Source: Marthasterias glacialis (lineage: Eukaryota > Echinodermata > Asteroidea > Forcipulatida > Asteriidae). From it: DNA of 64,000 nt. The stretch lies in NCBI GenBank assembly GCA_911728455.2, contig OU452226.1, positions 11,197,498 to 11,261,497 on the forward strand. Reading direction: 5' to 3'. Positions 46,895 to 56,487 of this stretch are shown here, piece by piece. Numbering within the stretch: position 1 is the stretch's first letter; each line of letters starts with the position of its first letter. Made by a program: the position numbers and the translations under genes. Under the pieces are notes generated by a model, which had not been told where the DNA came from, searched no databases, and worked only from the letters and a program-made list of their open reading frames with translations.

Positions 46895-46999
46895 ATAACC
46901 GTTGTGTGTCTCTGCTCAGCATCCTCATGAACTGAATTGTGTCACTGCTTGAAATAACTGACTGGTGAAGGCATACATTCGGAATAACAGTGTGTAACG
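46895..46999 (+). ncRNA. Exon-like segment near the 3' end
   Basis: Acceptor TATCATTACAG, donor TAACG|GTAATT. It has stops in all frames and is not clearly related to the other modules. Confidence 0.35.
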
Positions 47000-47200
47000 G
47001 TAATTAAACAATATTTGCAAACCATAAACCTAAATTTGAAGTCAGACATGATGGTGTCTCTGTAAAGTGACAGCTCTTAACCTATGCATAGTTTCACAAA
47101 ATGTAAGAGATAGGCCAAAAAAGTATTGATTCCTAGCTTGGTAAAGAAATCGTTAACCTGAAATTAAACTTGTTTTGGTTTTTTGTTTTTTTCTGTTCAG

Positions 47201-47715
47201 GAGATCATCGCCATTCATCAAACCAAGCACATGAAGATCATCGTTCATGACATGCCCACCAGATAATCAGAGGCAATTTACAGCAAGTTTAAACATGAGT
47301 GGTAACATACAGATTCAACAAGTATTTCTGGAATGGATATAAGTGAAAGCCAGCATTAGAACAGAAATCTAAATTGGATTAGAGACTTGTGAACACCCAG
47401 ACTCCTGGATTTTTTTCGCGGATGTAAACTGCATGATGAACTAATTAATTTGTAGTTATTGTTATTTGATGGGACAAACTGCTCCAGCCTGACAATAGTG
47501 AGACCAATTATTTGACTTTTCAGAGCATGTGACCAACATTGAACAATTTATTTTGAGGTTGTCATGCAGACAAATCTTCTCAGGGATCATGACGTGTACA
47601 ACTTAGAGACTTGATCTGCAGCAAGATTGAATTCTCACAATGAGTGGATTTGTAAGTTAATGTTAATTGTACACATTAAGTGTCATATCAAAATAAACAC
47701 ACAAGTTTTTGAAAA
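47201..47715 (+). ncRNA. Probable last exon with polyadenylation signal
   Basis: A strong acceptor (long T-rich run, TTCTGTTCAG) precedes GAGATCATCGCCATTCATCA. Reading from the acceptor gives EIIAIHQTKHMKIIVHDMPT followed by R and a stop, the only short open frame. About 500 nt later AATAAA occurs at 47692-47697, so cleavage is expected near 47710-47720. Coding status is unknown; upstream modules do not maintain this frame. Confidence 0.5.
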
Positions 47716-47751
47716 GAGCAGAGGACAGTGATTATTCCTTTGTTCAGAAAT

Positions 47752-47996
47752 TGTCGACTTACTTGTAATGAGGTACTTCATTACAAGTAAGTAGACAGAA
47801 TACATGAAGATGTATTCACATCAAAGCTTGCATGTTTGTAATGAGGTACTTCATTACAAGCATGCAAAAAAAAATACTTGCAATGGAGTACCTCATTGCA
47901 AGTATGCATCAGTTTCATGCATGTAATGAAGTACCTCATTACAATCATGAAACACTTTACAATAACTTGTAAGGCAATGGCTCATTACAGTTATTG
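47752..47996. repeat. Cluster of short palindromes
   Basis: Four consecutive hairpins: arms 47752-47771/47778-47797, 47828-47844/47851-47867, 47874-47886/47893-47905 and 47912-47929/47936-47953, then a degenerate fifth at 47960-47996. The first two centres are GGTACT and the next two AGTACC (the reverse complement). The inner arm TGTAATGA/TCATTACA is nearly constant, while the outer arms differ between hairpins yet stay self-complementary. Confidence 0.88.
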
Positions 47997-48339
47997 GTAT
48001 TACAAGCTTGTGTGTTTGGGTAATAGATATTACATAAGTTGCATTGTTTCATAACATTGTGTTTACTTTACTCTAACAACAATGTATGATATATTGCAAT
48101 GGTAAAATGGTTTACATATATCTCTAATTCATTAATATTATTAAGATTAAGTGGTATTATGAAGTATTTATGCCATAACTTTCCAGTTAAATTATTTTTG
48201 TAGTTGAATTAAAGCAAGTAGTTAACAAATATTGGTTTAGATGTTCAATTTCTCTTGCCTGGTAGTTGAACATCATACATGTATGGCTTATAGCATGAAA
48301 TAAATACATATTGTTGTGTGTTGATTGTGCAAAACGAAA

Positions 48340-49471
48340 AACAATTGTGTGCTGAAGAAATTCCATTGTGTCCATTATATTATACAATTCCAATGTGCCC
48401 ATTATGTCCAGTGTGTCTGTTCTGTCATTGTGTCCATTGTTTTGTAGGATTCCATTGTGTCCATTAAATTCCAATGTATTGTTTTGTATGATTATATCAA
48501 AAGACGAAGGTCGAAAAACAATTGTGTGCTGAAGAAATTCCATTGTGTCCATTGCATTATAGAATTCCAATGTGTCCACTATGTCCTGTGTGTCCATTGT
48601 GTCCATTGTATTATAGAATTCCAATGTGTCCATTATGTCCATTGTGTCATTGTGTCCATTGTATTGTAGAATTCCAATGTGCCCAGTATGTCTTTTGTGT
48701 CCATTGTTCTGTAGAATTCAATTGTGTCCATTGTATTATAGAATTCCATTGTGTCCATTGTTCTGATCAATTCCATTGTTTGCATTGTGTCCATTGTAAT
48801 GTTGAATTCCATTGTGTCCATTGTATTGTTGAATTCCATTGTGTCCATTGTTTTGTATTGTTGAATTCCATTGTGTCCATTGTTTTGTATTAATGAATTC
48901 CATTGTGTCCATTGTTTTGTAGGATTCCATTGTGTCCATTGAATTGTTTTGTACACTTCAAATTTGTTTTTGTAAATCGAGGGACGAAGGACGAAGGACG
49001 AAGGACGAAAAACAATTGTGTGCTGAAGAAATTCCATTGTGTCCATTGCATTATAGAATTCCAATGTGTCCACTATGTCCTGTGTGTCTATTGTGTCCAT
49101 TGTATTATAGAATTCCAATGTGTCCATTATGTCCATTGTGTCATTGTGTCCATTGTATTGTAGAATTCCAATGTGCCCAGTATGTCTTTTGTGTCCATTG
49201 TTCTGTAGAATTCCATTGTGTCCATTGTATTATAGAATTCCATTGTGTCCATTGTTCTGATCAATTCCATTGTGTCCATTGTGTCCATTGTAATGTTGAA
49301 TTCCATTGTGTCCATTGTATTGTTGAATTCCATTGTGTCCATTGTTTTGTATTGTTGAATTCCATTGTGTCCATTGTTTTGTATTATTGAATTCCATTGT
49401 GTCCATTGTTTTGTAGGATTCCATTGTGTCCATTGAATTGTTTTGTACACTTCAAATTTGTTTTTGTAAAT
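48340..49471. repeat. 'TTCCATTGTGTCC' satellite blocks
   Basis: Degenerate short-period DNA built from GAATTCCATTGTGTCCATTG-like words. It is arranged as two long blocks of about 490 bp (starting at 48515 and 49006, each with AACAATTGTGTGCTGAAGAA) plus a partial first block at 48340. Block 1 ends in a CGAAGGA mini-array (48981-49005) before block 2 starts. Open frames on both strands are periodic artefacts. Confidence 0.9.
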
Positions 49472-50620
49472 CGAAGGACGAAGGACGAAGGACGAAGGAC
49501 GAAGGACGAAGGACGAAGGACGAAGGACGAAGGACGAAGGACGAAGGACGAAGGACGAAGGACGAAGGACGAAGGACGAAGGACGAAGGACGAAGGACGA
49601 AGGACGAAGGACGAAGGACGAAGGACGAAGGACGAAGGACGAAGGACGAAGGACGAAGGACGAAGGACGAAGGACGAAGGACGAAGGACGAAGGACGAAG
49701 GACGAAGGACGAAGGACGAAGGACGAAGGACGAAGGACGAAGGACGAAGGACGAAGGACGAAGGACGAAGGACGAAGGACGAAGGACGAAGGACGAAGGA
49801 CGAAGGACGAAGGACGAAGGACGAAGGACGAAGGACGAAGGACGAAGGACGAAGGACGAAGGACGAAGGACGAAGGACGAAGGACGAAGGACGAAGGACG
49901 AAGGACGAAGGACGAAGGACGAAGGACGAAGGACGAAGGACGAAGGACGAAGGACGAAGGACGAAGGACGAAGGACGAAGGACGAAGGACGAAGGACGAA
50001 GGACGAAGGACGAAGGACGAAGGACGAAGGACGAAGGACGAAGGACGAAGGACGAAGGACGAAGGACGAAGGACGAAGGACGAAGGACGAAGGACGAAGG
50101 ACGAAGGACGAAGGACGAAGGACGAAGGACGAAGGACGAAGGACGAAGGACGAAGGACGAAGGACGAAGGACGAAGGACGAAGGACGAAGGACGAAGGAC
50201 GAAGGACGAAGGACGAAGGACGAAGGACGAAGGACGAAGGACGAAGGACGAAGGACGAAGGACGAAGGACGAAGGACGAAGGACGAAGGACGAAGGACGA
50301 AGGACGAAGGACGAAGGACGAAGGACGAAGGACGAAGGACGAAGGACGAAGGACGAAGGACGAAGGACGAAGGACGAAGGACGAAGGACGAAGGACGAAG
50401 GACGAAGGACGAAGGACGAAGGACGAAGGACGAAGGACGAAGGACGAAGGACGAAGGACGAAGGACGAAGGACGAAGGACGAAGGACGAAGGACGAAGGA
50501 CGAAGGACGAAGGACGAAGGACGAAGGACGAAGGACGAAGGACGAAGGACAAAGGACGAAGGACGAAGGACAAAGGACGAAGGACAAAGGACGAAGGACG
50601 AAGGACGAAGGACGAAGGAC
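49472..50620 (+). repeat. (GGACGAA)n heptamer array
   Basis: About 154 essentially perfect copies of GGACGAA from 49472, then a short mixed zone (50550-50620) where GGACGAA and GGACAAA alternate. It has no stops in any frame because the 7-bp period gives one 7-residue repeat. Confidence 0.97.
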
Positions 50621-52213
50621 AAAGGACAAAGGACAAAGGACAAAGGACAAAGGACAAAGGACAAAGGACAAAGGACAAAGGACAAAGGACAAAGGACAAA
50701 GGACAAAGGACAAAGGACAAAGGACAAAGGACAAAGGACAAAGGACAAAGGACAAAGGACAAAGGACAAAGGACAAAGGACAAAGGACAAAGGACAAAGG
50801 ACAAAGGACAAAGGACAAAGGACAAAGGACAAAGGACAAAGGACAAAGGACAAAGGACAAAGGACAAAGGACAAAGGACAAAGGACAAAGGACAAAGGAC
50901 AAAGGACAAAGGACAAAGGACAAAGGACAAAGGACAAAGGACAAAGGACAAAGGACAAAGGACAAAGGACAAAGGACAAAGGACAAAGGACAAAGGACAA
51001 AGGACAAAGGACAAAGGACAAAGGACAAAGGACAAAGGACAAAGGACAAAGGACAAAGGACAAAGGACAAAGGACAAAGGACAAAGGACAAAGGACAAAG
51101 GACAAAGGACAAAGGACAAAGGACAAAGGACAAAGGACAAAGGACAAAGGACAAAGGACAAAGGACAAAGGACAAAGGACAAAGGACAAAGGACAAAGGA
51201 CAAAGGACAAAGGACAAAGGACAAAGGACAAAGGACAAAGGACAAAGGACAAAGGACAAAGGACAAAGGACAAAGGACAAAGGACAAAGGACAAAGGACA
51301 AAGGACAAAGGACAAAGGACAAAGGACAAAGGACAAAGGACAAAGGACAAAGGACAAAGGACAAAGGACAAAGGACAAAGGACAAAGGACAAAGGACAAA
51401 GGACAAAGGACAAAGGACAAAGGACAAAGGACAAAGGACAAAGGACAAAGGACAAAGGACAAAGGACAAAGGACAAAGGACAAAGGACAAAGGACAAAGG
51501 ACAAAGGACAAAGGACAAAGGACAAAGGACAAAGGACAAAGGACAAAGGACAAAGGACAAAGGACAAAGGACAAAGGACAAAGGACAAAGGACAAAGGAC
51601 AAAGGACAAAGGACAAAGGACAAAGGACAAAGGACAAAGGACAAAGGACAAAGGACAAAGGACAAAGGACAAAGGACAAAGGACAAAGGACAAAGGACAA
51701 AGGACAAAGGACAAAGGACAAAGGACAAAGGACAAAGGACAAAGGACAAAGGACAAAGGACAAAGGACAAAGGACAAAGGACAAAGGACAAAGGACAAAG
51801 GACAAAGGACAAAGGACAAAGGACAAAGGACAAAGGACAAAGGACAAAGGACAAAGGACAAAGGACAAAGGACAAAGGACAAAGGACAAAGGACAAAGGA
51901 CAAAGGACAAAGGACAAAGGACAAAGGACAAAGGACAAAGGACAAAGGACAAAGGACAAAGGACAAAGGACAAAGGACAAAGGACAAAGGACAAAGGACA
52001 AAGGACAAAGGACAAAGGACAAAGGACAAAGGACAAAGGACAAAGGACAAAGGACAAAGGACAAAGGACAAAGGACAAAGGACAAAGGACAAAGGACAAA
52101 GGACAAAGGACAAAGGACAAAGGACAAAGGACAAAGGACAAAGGACAAAGGACAAAGGACAAAGGACAAAGGACAAAGGACAAAGGACAAAGGACAAAGG
52201 ACAAAGGACAAAG
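50621..52213 (+). repeat. (GGACAAA)n heptamer array
   Basis: About 228 essentially perfect copies of GGACAAA, one transition away from the preceding heptamer. It ends by reading GGA directly into the TTTTCAGG of the next satellite. Confidence 0.97.
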
Positions 52214-52500
52214 GATTTTCAGGAATATACAGGGATTTTCAGGAATATACAGGGATTTTCAGGAATATACAGGGATTTTCAGGAATATACAGGGATTTTC
52301 AGGAATATACAGGGATTTTCAGGAATATACAGGGATTTTCAGGAATATACAGGGATTTTCAGGAATATACAGGGATTTTCAGGAATATACAGGGATTTTC
52401 AGGAATATACAGGGATTTTCAGGAATATACAGGGATTTTCAGGAATATACAGGGATTTTCAGGAATATACAGGGATTTTCAGGAATATACAGGGATTTTC
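52214..52500 (+). repeat. 20-bp satellite block
   Basis: About 14 copies of AGGAATATACAGGGATTTTC with no visible variation. Confidence 0.96.
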
Positions 52501-52605
52501 AAGGAATATACAGGGATTTTCAAGGAATATACAGGGATTTTCAAGGAATATACAGGGATTTTCAAGGAATATACAGGGATTTTCAAGGAATATACAGGGA
52601 TTTTC
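52501..52605 (+). repeat. 21-bp satellite, transitional block 1
   Basis: Five copies of AAGGAATATAC + AGGGATTTTC: one A added relative to the 20-bp unit. Confidence 0.95.
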
Positions 52606-52731
52606 AAGGAATTTTCAGGGATTTTCAAGGAATTTTCAGGGATTTTCAAGGAATTTTCAGGGATTTTCAAGGAATTTTCAGGGATTTTCAAGGAATTTTC
52701 AGGGATTTTCAAGGAATTTTCAGGGATTTTC
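52606..52731 (+). repeat. 21-bp satellite, transitional block 2
   Basis: Six copies of AAGGAATTTTC + AGGGATTTTC: ATATAC has become ATTTTC. Confidence 0.95.
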
Positions 52732-54906
52732 AAGGAATTTTCAGGAATTTTCAAGGAATTTTCAGGAATTTTCAAGGAATTTTCAGGAATTTTCAAGGAA
52801 TTTTCAGGAATTTTCAAGGAATTTTCAGGAATTTTCAAGGAATTTTCAGGAATTTTCAAGGAATTTTCAGGAATTTTCAAGGAATTTTCAGGAATTTTCA
52901 AGGAATTTTCAGGAATTTTCAAGGAATTTTCAGGAATTTTCAAGGAATTTTCAGGAATTTTCAAGGAATTTTCAGGAATTTTCAAGGAATTTTCAGGAAT
53001 TTTCAAGGAATTTTCAGGAATTTTCAAGGAATTTTCAGGAATTTTCAAGGAATTTTCAGGAATTTTCAAGGAATTTTCAGGAATTTTCAAGGAATTTTCA
53101 GGAATTTTCAAGGAATTTTCAGGAATTTTCAAGGAATTTTCAGGAATTTTCAAGGAATTTTCAGGAATTTTCAAGGAATTTTCAGGAATTTTCAAGGAAT
53201 TTTCAGGAATTTTCAAGGAATTTTCAGGAATTTTCAAGGAATTTTCAGGAATTTTCAAGGAATTTTCAGGAATTTTCAAGGAATTTTCAGGAATTTTCAA
53301 GGAATTTTCAGGAATTTTCAAGGAATTTTCAGGAATTTTCAAGGAATTTTCAAGGAATTTTCAGGAATTTTCAAGGAATTTTCAGGAATTTTCAAGGAAT
53401 TTTCAGGAATTTTCAAGGAATTTTCAGGAATTTTCAAGGAATTTTCAGGAATTTTCAAGGAATTTTCAGGAATTTTCAAGGAATTTTCAGGAATTTTCAA
53501 GGAATTTTCAGGAATTTTCAAGGAATTTTCAGGAATTTTCAAGGAATTTTCAGGAATTTTCAAGGAATTTTCAGGAATTTTCAAGGAATTTTCAGGAATT
53601 TTCAAGGAATTTTCAGGAATTTTCAAGGAATTTTCAGGAATTTTCAAGGAATTTTCAGGAATTTTCAAGGAATTTTCAGGAATTTTCAAGGAATTTTCAG
53701 GAATTTTCAAGGAATTTTCAGGAATTTTCAAGGAATTTTCAGGAATTTTCAAGGAATTTTCAGGAATTTTCAAGGAATTTTCAGGAATTTTCAAGGAATT
53801 TTCAGGAATTTTCAAGGAATTTTCAGGAATTTTCAAGGAATTTTCAGGAATTTTCAAGGAATTTTCAGGAATTTTCAAGGAATTTTCAGGAATTTTCAAG
53901 GAATTTTCAGGAATTTTCAAGGAATTTTCAGGAATTTTCAAGGAATTTTCAGGAATTTTCAAGGAATTTTCAGGAATTTTCAGGAATTTTCAAGGAATTT
54001 TCAGGAATTTTCAAGGAATTTTCAGGAATTTTCAAGGAATTTTCAGGAATTTTCAGGAATTTTCAAGGAATTTTCAGGAATTTTCAAGGAATTTTCAGGA
54101 ATTTTCAAGGAATTTTCAGGAATTTTCAAGGAATTTTCAGGAATTTTCAAGGAATTTTCAGGAATTTTCAAGGAATTTTCAGGAATTTTCAAGGAATTTT
54201 CAGGAATTTTCAAGGAATTTTCAGGAATTTTCAAGGAATTTTCAGGAATTTTCAAGGAATTTTCAGGAATTTTCAAGGAATTTTCAGGAATTTTCAAGGA
54301 ATTTTCAGGAATTTTCAAGGAATTTTCAGGAATTTTCAAGGAATTTTCAGGAATTTTCAAGGAATTTTCAGGAATTTTCAAGGAATTTTCAGGAATTTTC
54401 AAGGAATTTTCAGGAATTTTCAAGGAATTTTCAGGAATTTTCAAGGAATTTTCAGGAATTTTCAAGGAATTTTCAGGAATTTTCAAGGAATTTTCAGGAA
54501 TTTTCAAGGAATTTTCAGGAATTTTCAAGGAATTTTCAGGAATTTTCAAGGAATTTTCAGGAATTTTCAAGGAATTTTCAGGAATTTTCAAGGAATTTTC
54601 AGGAATTTTCAAGGAATTTTCAGGAATTTTCAAGGAATTTTCAAGGAATTTTCAAGGAATTTTCAAGGAATTTTCAGGAATTTTCAAGGAATTTTCAGGA
54701 ATTTTCAAGGAATTTTCAGGAATTTTCAAGGAATTTTCAGGAATTTTCAAGGAATTTTCAGGAATTTTCAGGAATTTTCAAGGAATTTTCAGGAATTTTC
54801 AAGGAATTTTCAGGAATTTTCAAGGAATTTTCAGGAATTTTCAAGGAATTTTCAAGGAATTTTCAGGAATTTTCAAGGAATTTTCAGGAATTTTCAAGGA
54901 ATTTTC
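52732..54906 (+). repeat. 21-bp satellite made of heat-shock-element-like units
   Basis: About 103 copies of AAGGAATTTTC + AGGAATTTTC. Each copy contains GAAttTTCagGAAttTTC, four alternating nGAAn/nTTCn pentamers in phase, that is, a perfect heat-shock element; a 1-bp phase slip separates successive units. Rare irregularities (near 53347, 53980, 54045, 54640 and 54765) are gains or losses of one half-unit. No protein is encoded despite long open frames on both strands. Confidence 0.96.
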
Positions 54907-54907
54907 A

Positions 54908-54975
54908 ATTACTACTACTACTTCTACTACTATTACTACTTTATTGCAAGATACTTTTACAAGATACTTTTACTT
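54908..54975 (+). repeat. ACT-repeat microsatellite and short duplication
   Basis: ACTACTACTACTTCTACTAC-type triplets followed by a duplicated AAGATACTTTTAC. Confidence 0.85.
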
Positions 54976-54985
54976 TAGCAAATTC

Positions 54986-55054
54986 TGACCTTTGACCCGA
55001 CCTTTAACCTCTGACATGACCTTTGACCTAACCCCTGAACTTTGACCTTTGATC
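54986..55054 (+). repeat. TGACCTTTGACC repeats
   Basis: TGACCTTTGACC at 54986-54997 and 55017-55028, and TGACCTTTGATC at 55043-55054, within degenerate CTTTGACC words. Each is a DR1-type pair of nuclear receptor half-sites, but simple repetition explains them equally well. Confidence 0.6.
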
Positions 55055-55319
55055 CCTCAAAAAACGTTTATCTCACGTTTTGTACAGTTGGTATGGGTTT
55101 CACTTATTATATTTAAATTATCGACTCAAATAAATAAGTCTCTAACACCATTGGTTTATTTTATATTTTTCTTTATTCTTATGACTCAATAAGTAACAGC
55201 ACAACAAAACATACTTTATTTGGACTGTTGAAATGCATGTTTTAAACTTAAACAATTATTGTTAAACAAACTTAGTTTTACTACAAGAATTTAACTGTTT
55301 GGATATTTCAAAATTTAAC

Positions 55320-55854
55320 ACAAGGGTGGAGGGGTAAATGATTGCAAGGAGGGAAATTGAAATATATATGCAAGGATTGAAGTGAAGAACAAACAAAGAT
55401 GGAAGTGGAGAATTTGTGCAAGAAGGGAAGTCATATGTACAAGGCTGGAGATGGTGCATACGTGCAACGAGGGAAATAAAAAATAATCGCAGACGGAAGT
55501 GGTAAATTCGTGTAAGGAGGGAAGTGATATGTGTTAGGCTGGACGTGATGCATACATGTAAGGAGGTAAATGAAAAGTAAAAGCAAAGATTGACTTGGTA
55601 AATTCGTGCAAGGAGGGAAATGTTAATAGGTGCAAGGCTGGTGGCGATGGATACGTGCAAGGAGGGAAATGGAAAATAAACGCAAAGATGGAAGTGGTCA
55701 ATTTGTGCAAGGAGGGAAGTGATAAATAAGTGTAAGGCTGGAGGTAGGGCATACATGCAATGAGGAAAATGAAAAATAAATGCAAAGAAGAAAGTGGTAA
55801 CTTCAATCATGGAGGGAAGTGATAAATAAGTGCAAGGCGGGAAGTGGTACATAT
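55320..55854 (+). repeat. 25-bp satellite with ~100-bp higher order (left part)
   Basis: Monomers of about 25 bp such as GCAAGGAGGGAAATGGAAAA, GCAAAGATGGAAGTGGTCAA, GCAAGGAGGGAAGTGATAAA and GCAAGGCTGGAGGTGGTGCA rotate in order to give a ~100-bp higher-order unit. Minus-strand open frames (up to 227 codons) are periodic artefacts with almost no charged residues. Confidence 0.92.
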
Positions 55855-56483
55855 CGTCAGCAATTTCACGAAGTGCCAAAAAGTCCCCTGCAGCGAAAAA
55901 TGTATGTTTGGAGAAAACCGCGTTTGAAGTAAAGCTTATTTTCAAATCACCGGTAGGTAGACTATTCGCGATTCAATCTTTAAAATTTTTGCATGTTAGG
56001 GAAGTAGAGATCCCAAATCAAACAAATCTAGTTTCAATTTTGTCCATAACGGGTTTAATTAATGAGTAATTATTTAATTAATGAGATTGTCTCTTCGTGA
56101 AAACGGTACAAAACGTGGTCTGTGTGCAGCGCGCCGTGTATAAACTTTTTAGCTGTTCGTGAAAACGCAAAAGCCGGAACACTATTTGGCTCTTCGTGAA
56201 AACGCAAAAGCCGGAGCACTCATGATTGGCACTGTGCCAGCTGTATAATGTACACGGCCACAAACTGGTAAACAAGTTTTTGGCTCTTCGTGAAAACGCT
56301 ATTCCGGGTTCTTGGGGTTTTTGCCCTTCATCATCTTAGCATAATTAAGAAACCAGATGATTTTGAGACCTACAATTTCGTAAATTGTTAGATAACGATC
56401 AACTAAATCGAAACCACAAAAAAAATCAAAATGAGTTTTTCATCGATTTTGCAAGTTTTTGGCACTTCGTGAAATTGCTGACG
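55855..56483. mobile_element. 629-bp TIR element inserted in the satellite
   Basis: The TIRs begin CGTCAGCAATTTCACGAAGT and match exactly over 28 bp in inverted orientation (the right end finishes ATTGCTGACG at 56483). The target ATAT is duplicated (55851-55854 and 56484-56487), and intact satellite copies read ACATATGTGC at this position (for example 56992, 57191). The interior has several copies of TCTTCGTGAAAACG, variants of the TIR core. It is non-coding; the superfamily is not assigned. Confidence 0.9.
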
Positions 56484-56487
56484 ATAT

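Larger units (their letters stand above)
24749..47715 (+). ncRNA. Putative modular multi-exon long non-coding RNA
   Basis: A series of 75-145 bp segments, each bounded by a pyrimidine-rich AG acceptor and a GTAAG-type or similar donor, runs on the + strand. Segments fall into related types sharing an ATTGTC(A/G)xGATGAATC start and a CAACATGGACCATGAAGAC core. Most contain stops in every frame or change frame between copies, so a protein is unlikely. Type D alone is open in one frame. The last exon (47201 on) ends near AATAAA. Introns are also homologous between modules, which shows that whole exon-intron units were duplicated, first dispersed with divergence, then as a 2.2-2.9 kb tandem array. 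Transcription, splicing and the true 5' end are inferences. The possible first exon at 11.7 kb could belong to it. Confidence 0.5.

Noticed and set aside
48187-49433. Cysteine/histidine-rich and MDTME-type frames on both strands
   Set aside because: Products of the GTGTCCATTG satellite; several overlapping frames are open at once.
49127-52211. Minus-strand open frames of 919-1025 codons (VLCPLSF-type repeats)
   Set aside because: Reverse reading of the heptamer arrays; no independent start, splice or composition evidence.
52479-54633. Minus-strand frames of PENSLKI repeats
   Set aside because: A 21-bp period always yields a 7-residue repeat. There is no evidence of translation.
49397-54988. 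Open frames of 1863 and 1850 codons on the + strand
   Set aside because: They are stop-free only because the 7-, 20- and 21-bp repeats contain no stop in those frames. Parallel long frames exist in other phases and on the minus strand, with simple periodic composition.
54986-55054. Nuclear receptor DR1 enhancer
   Set aside because: TGACCTTTGACC words are part of a short tandem repeat next to satellites; no promoter or gene is near.
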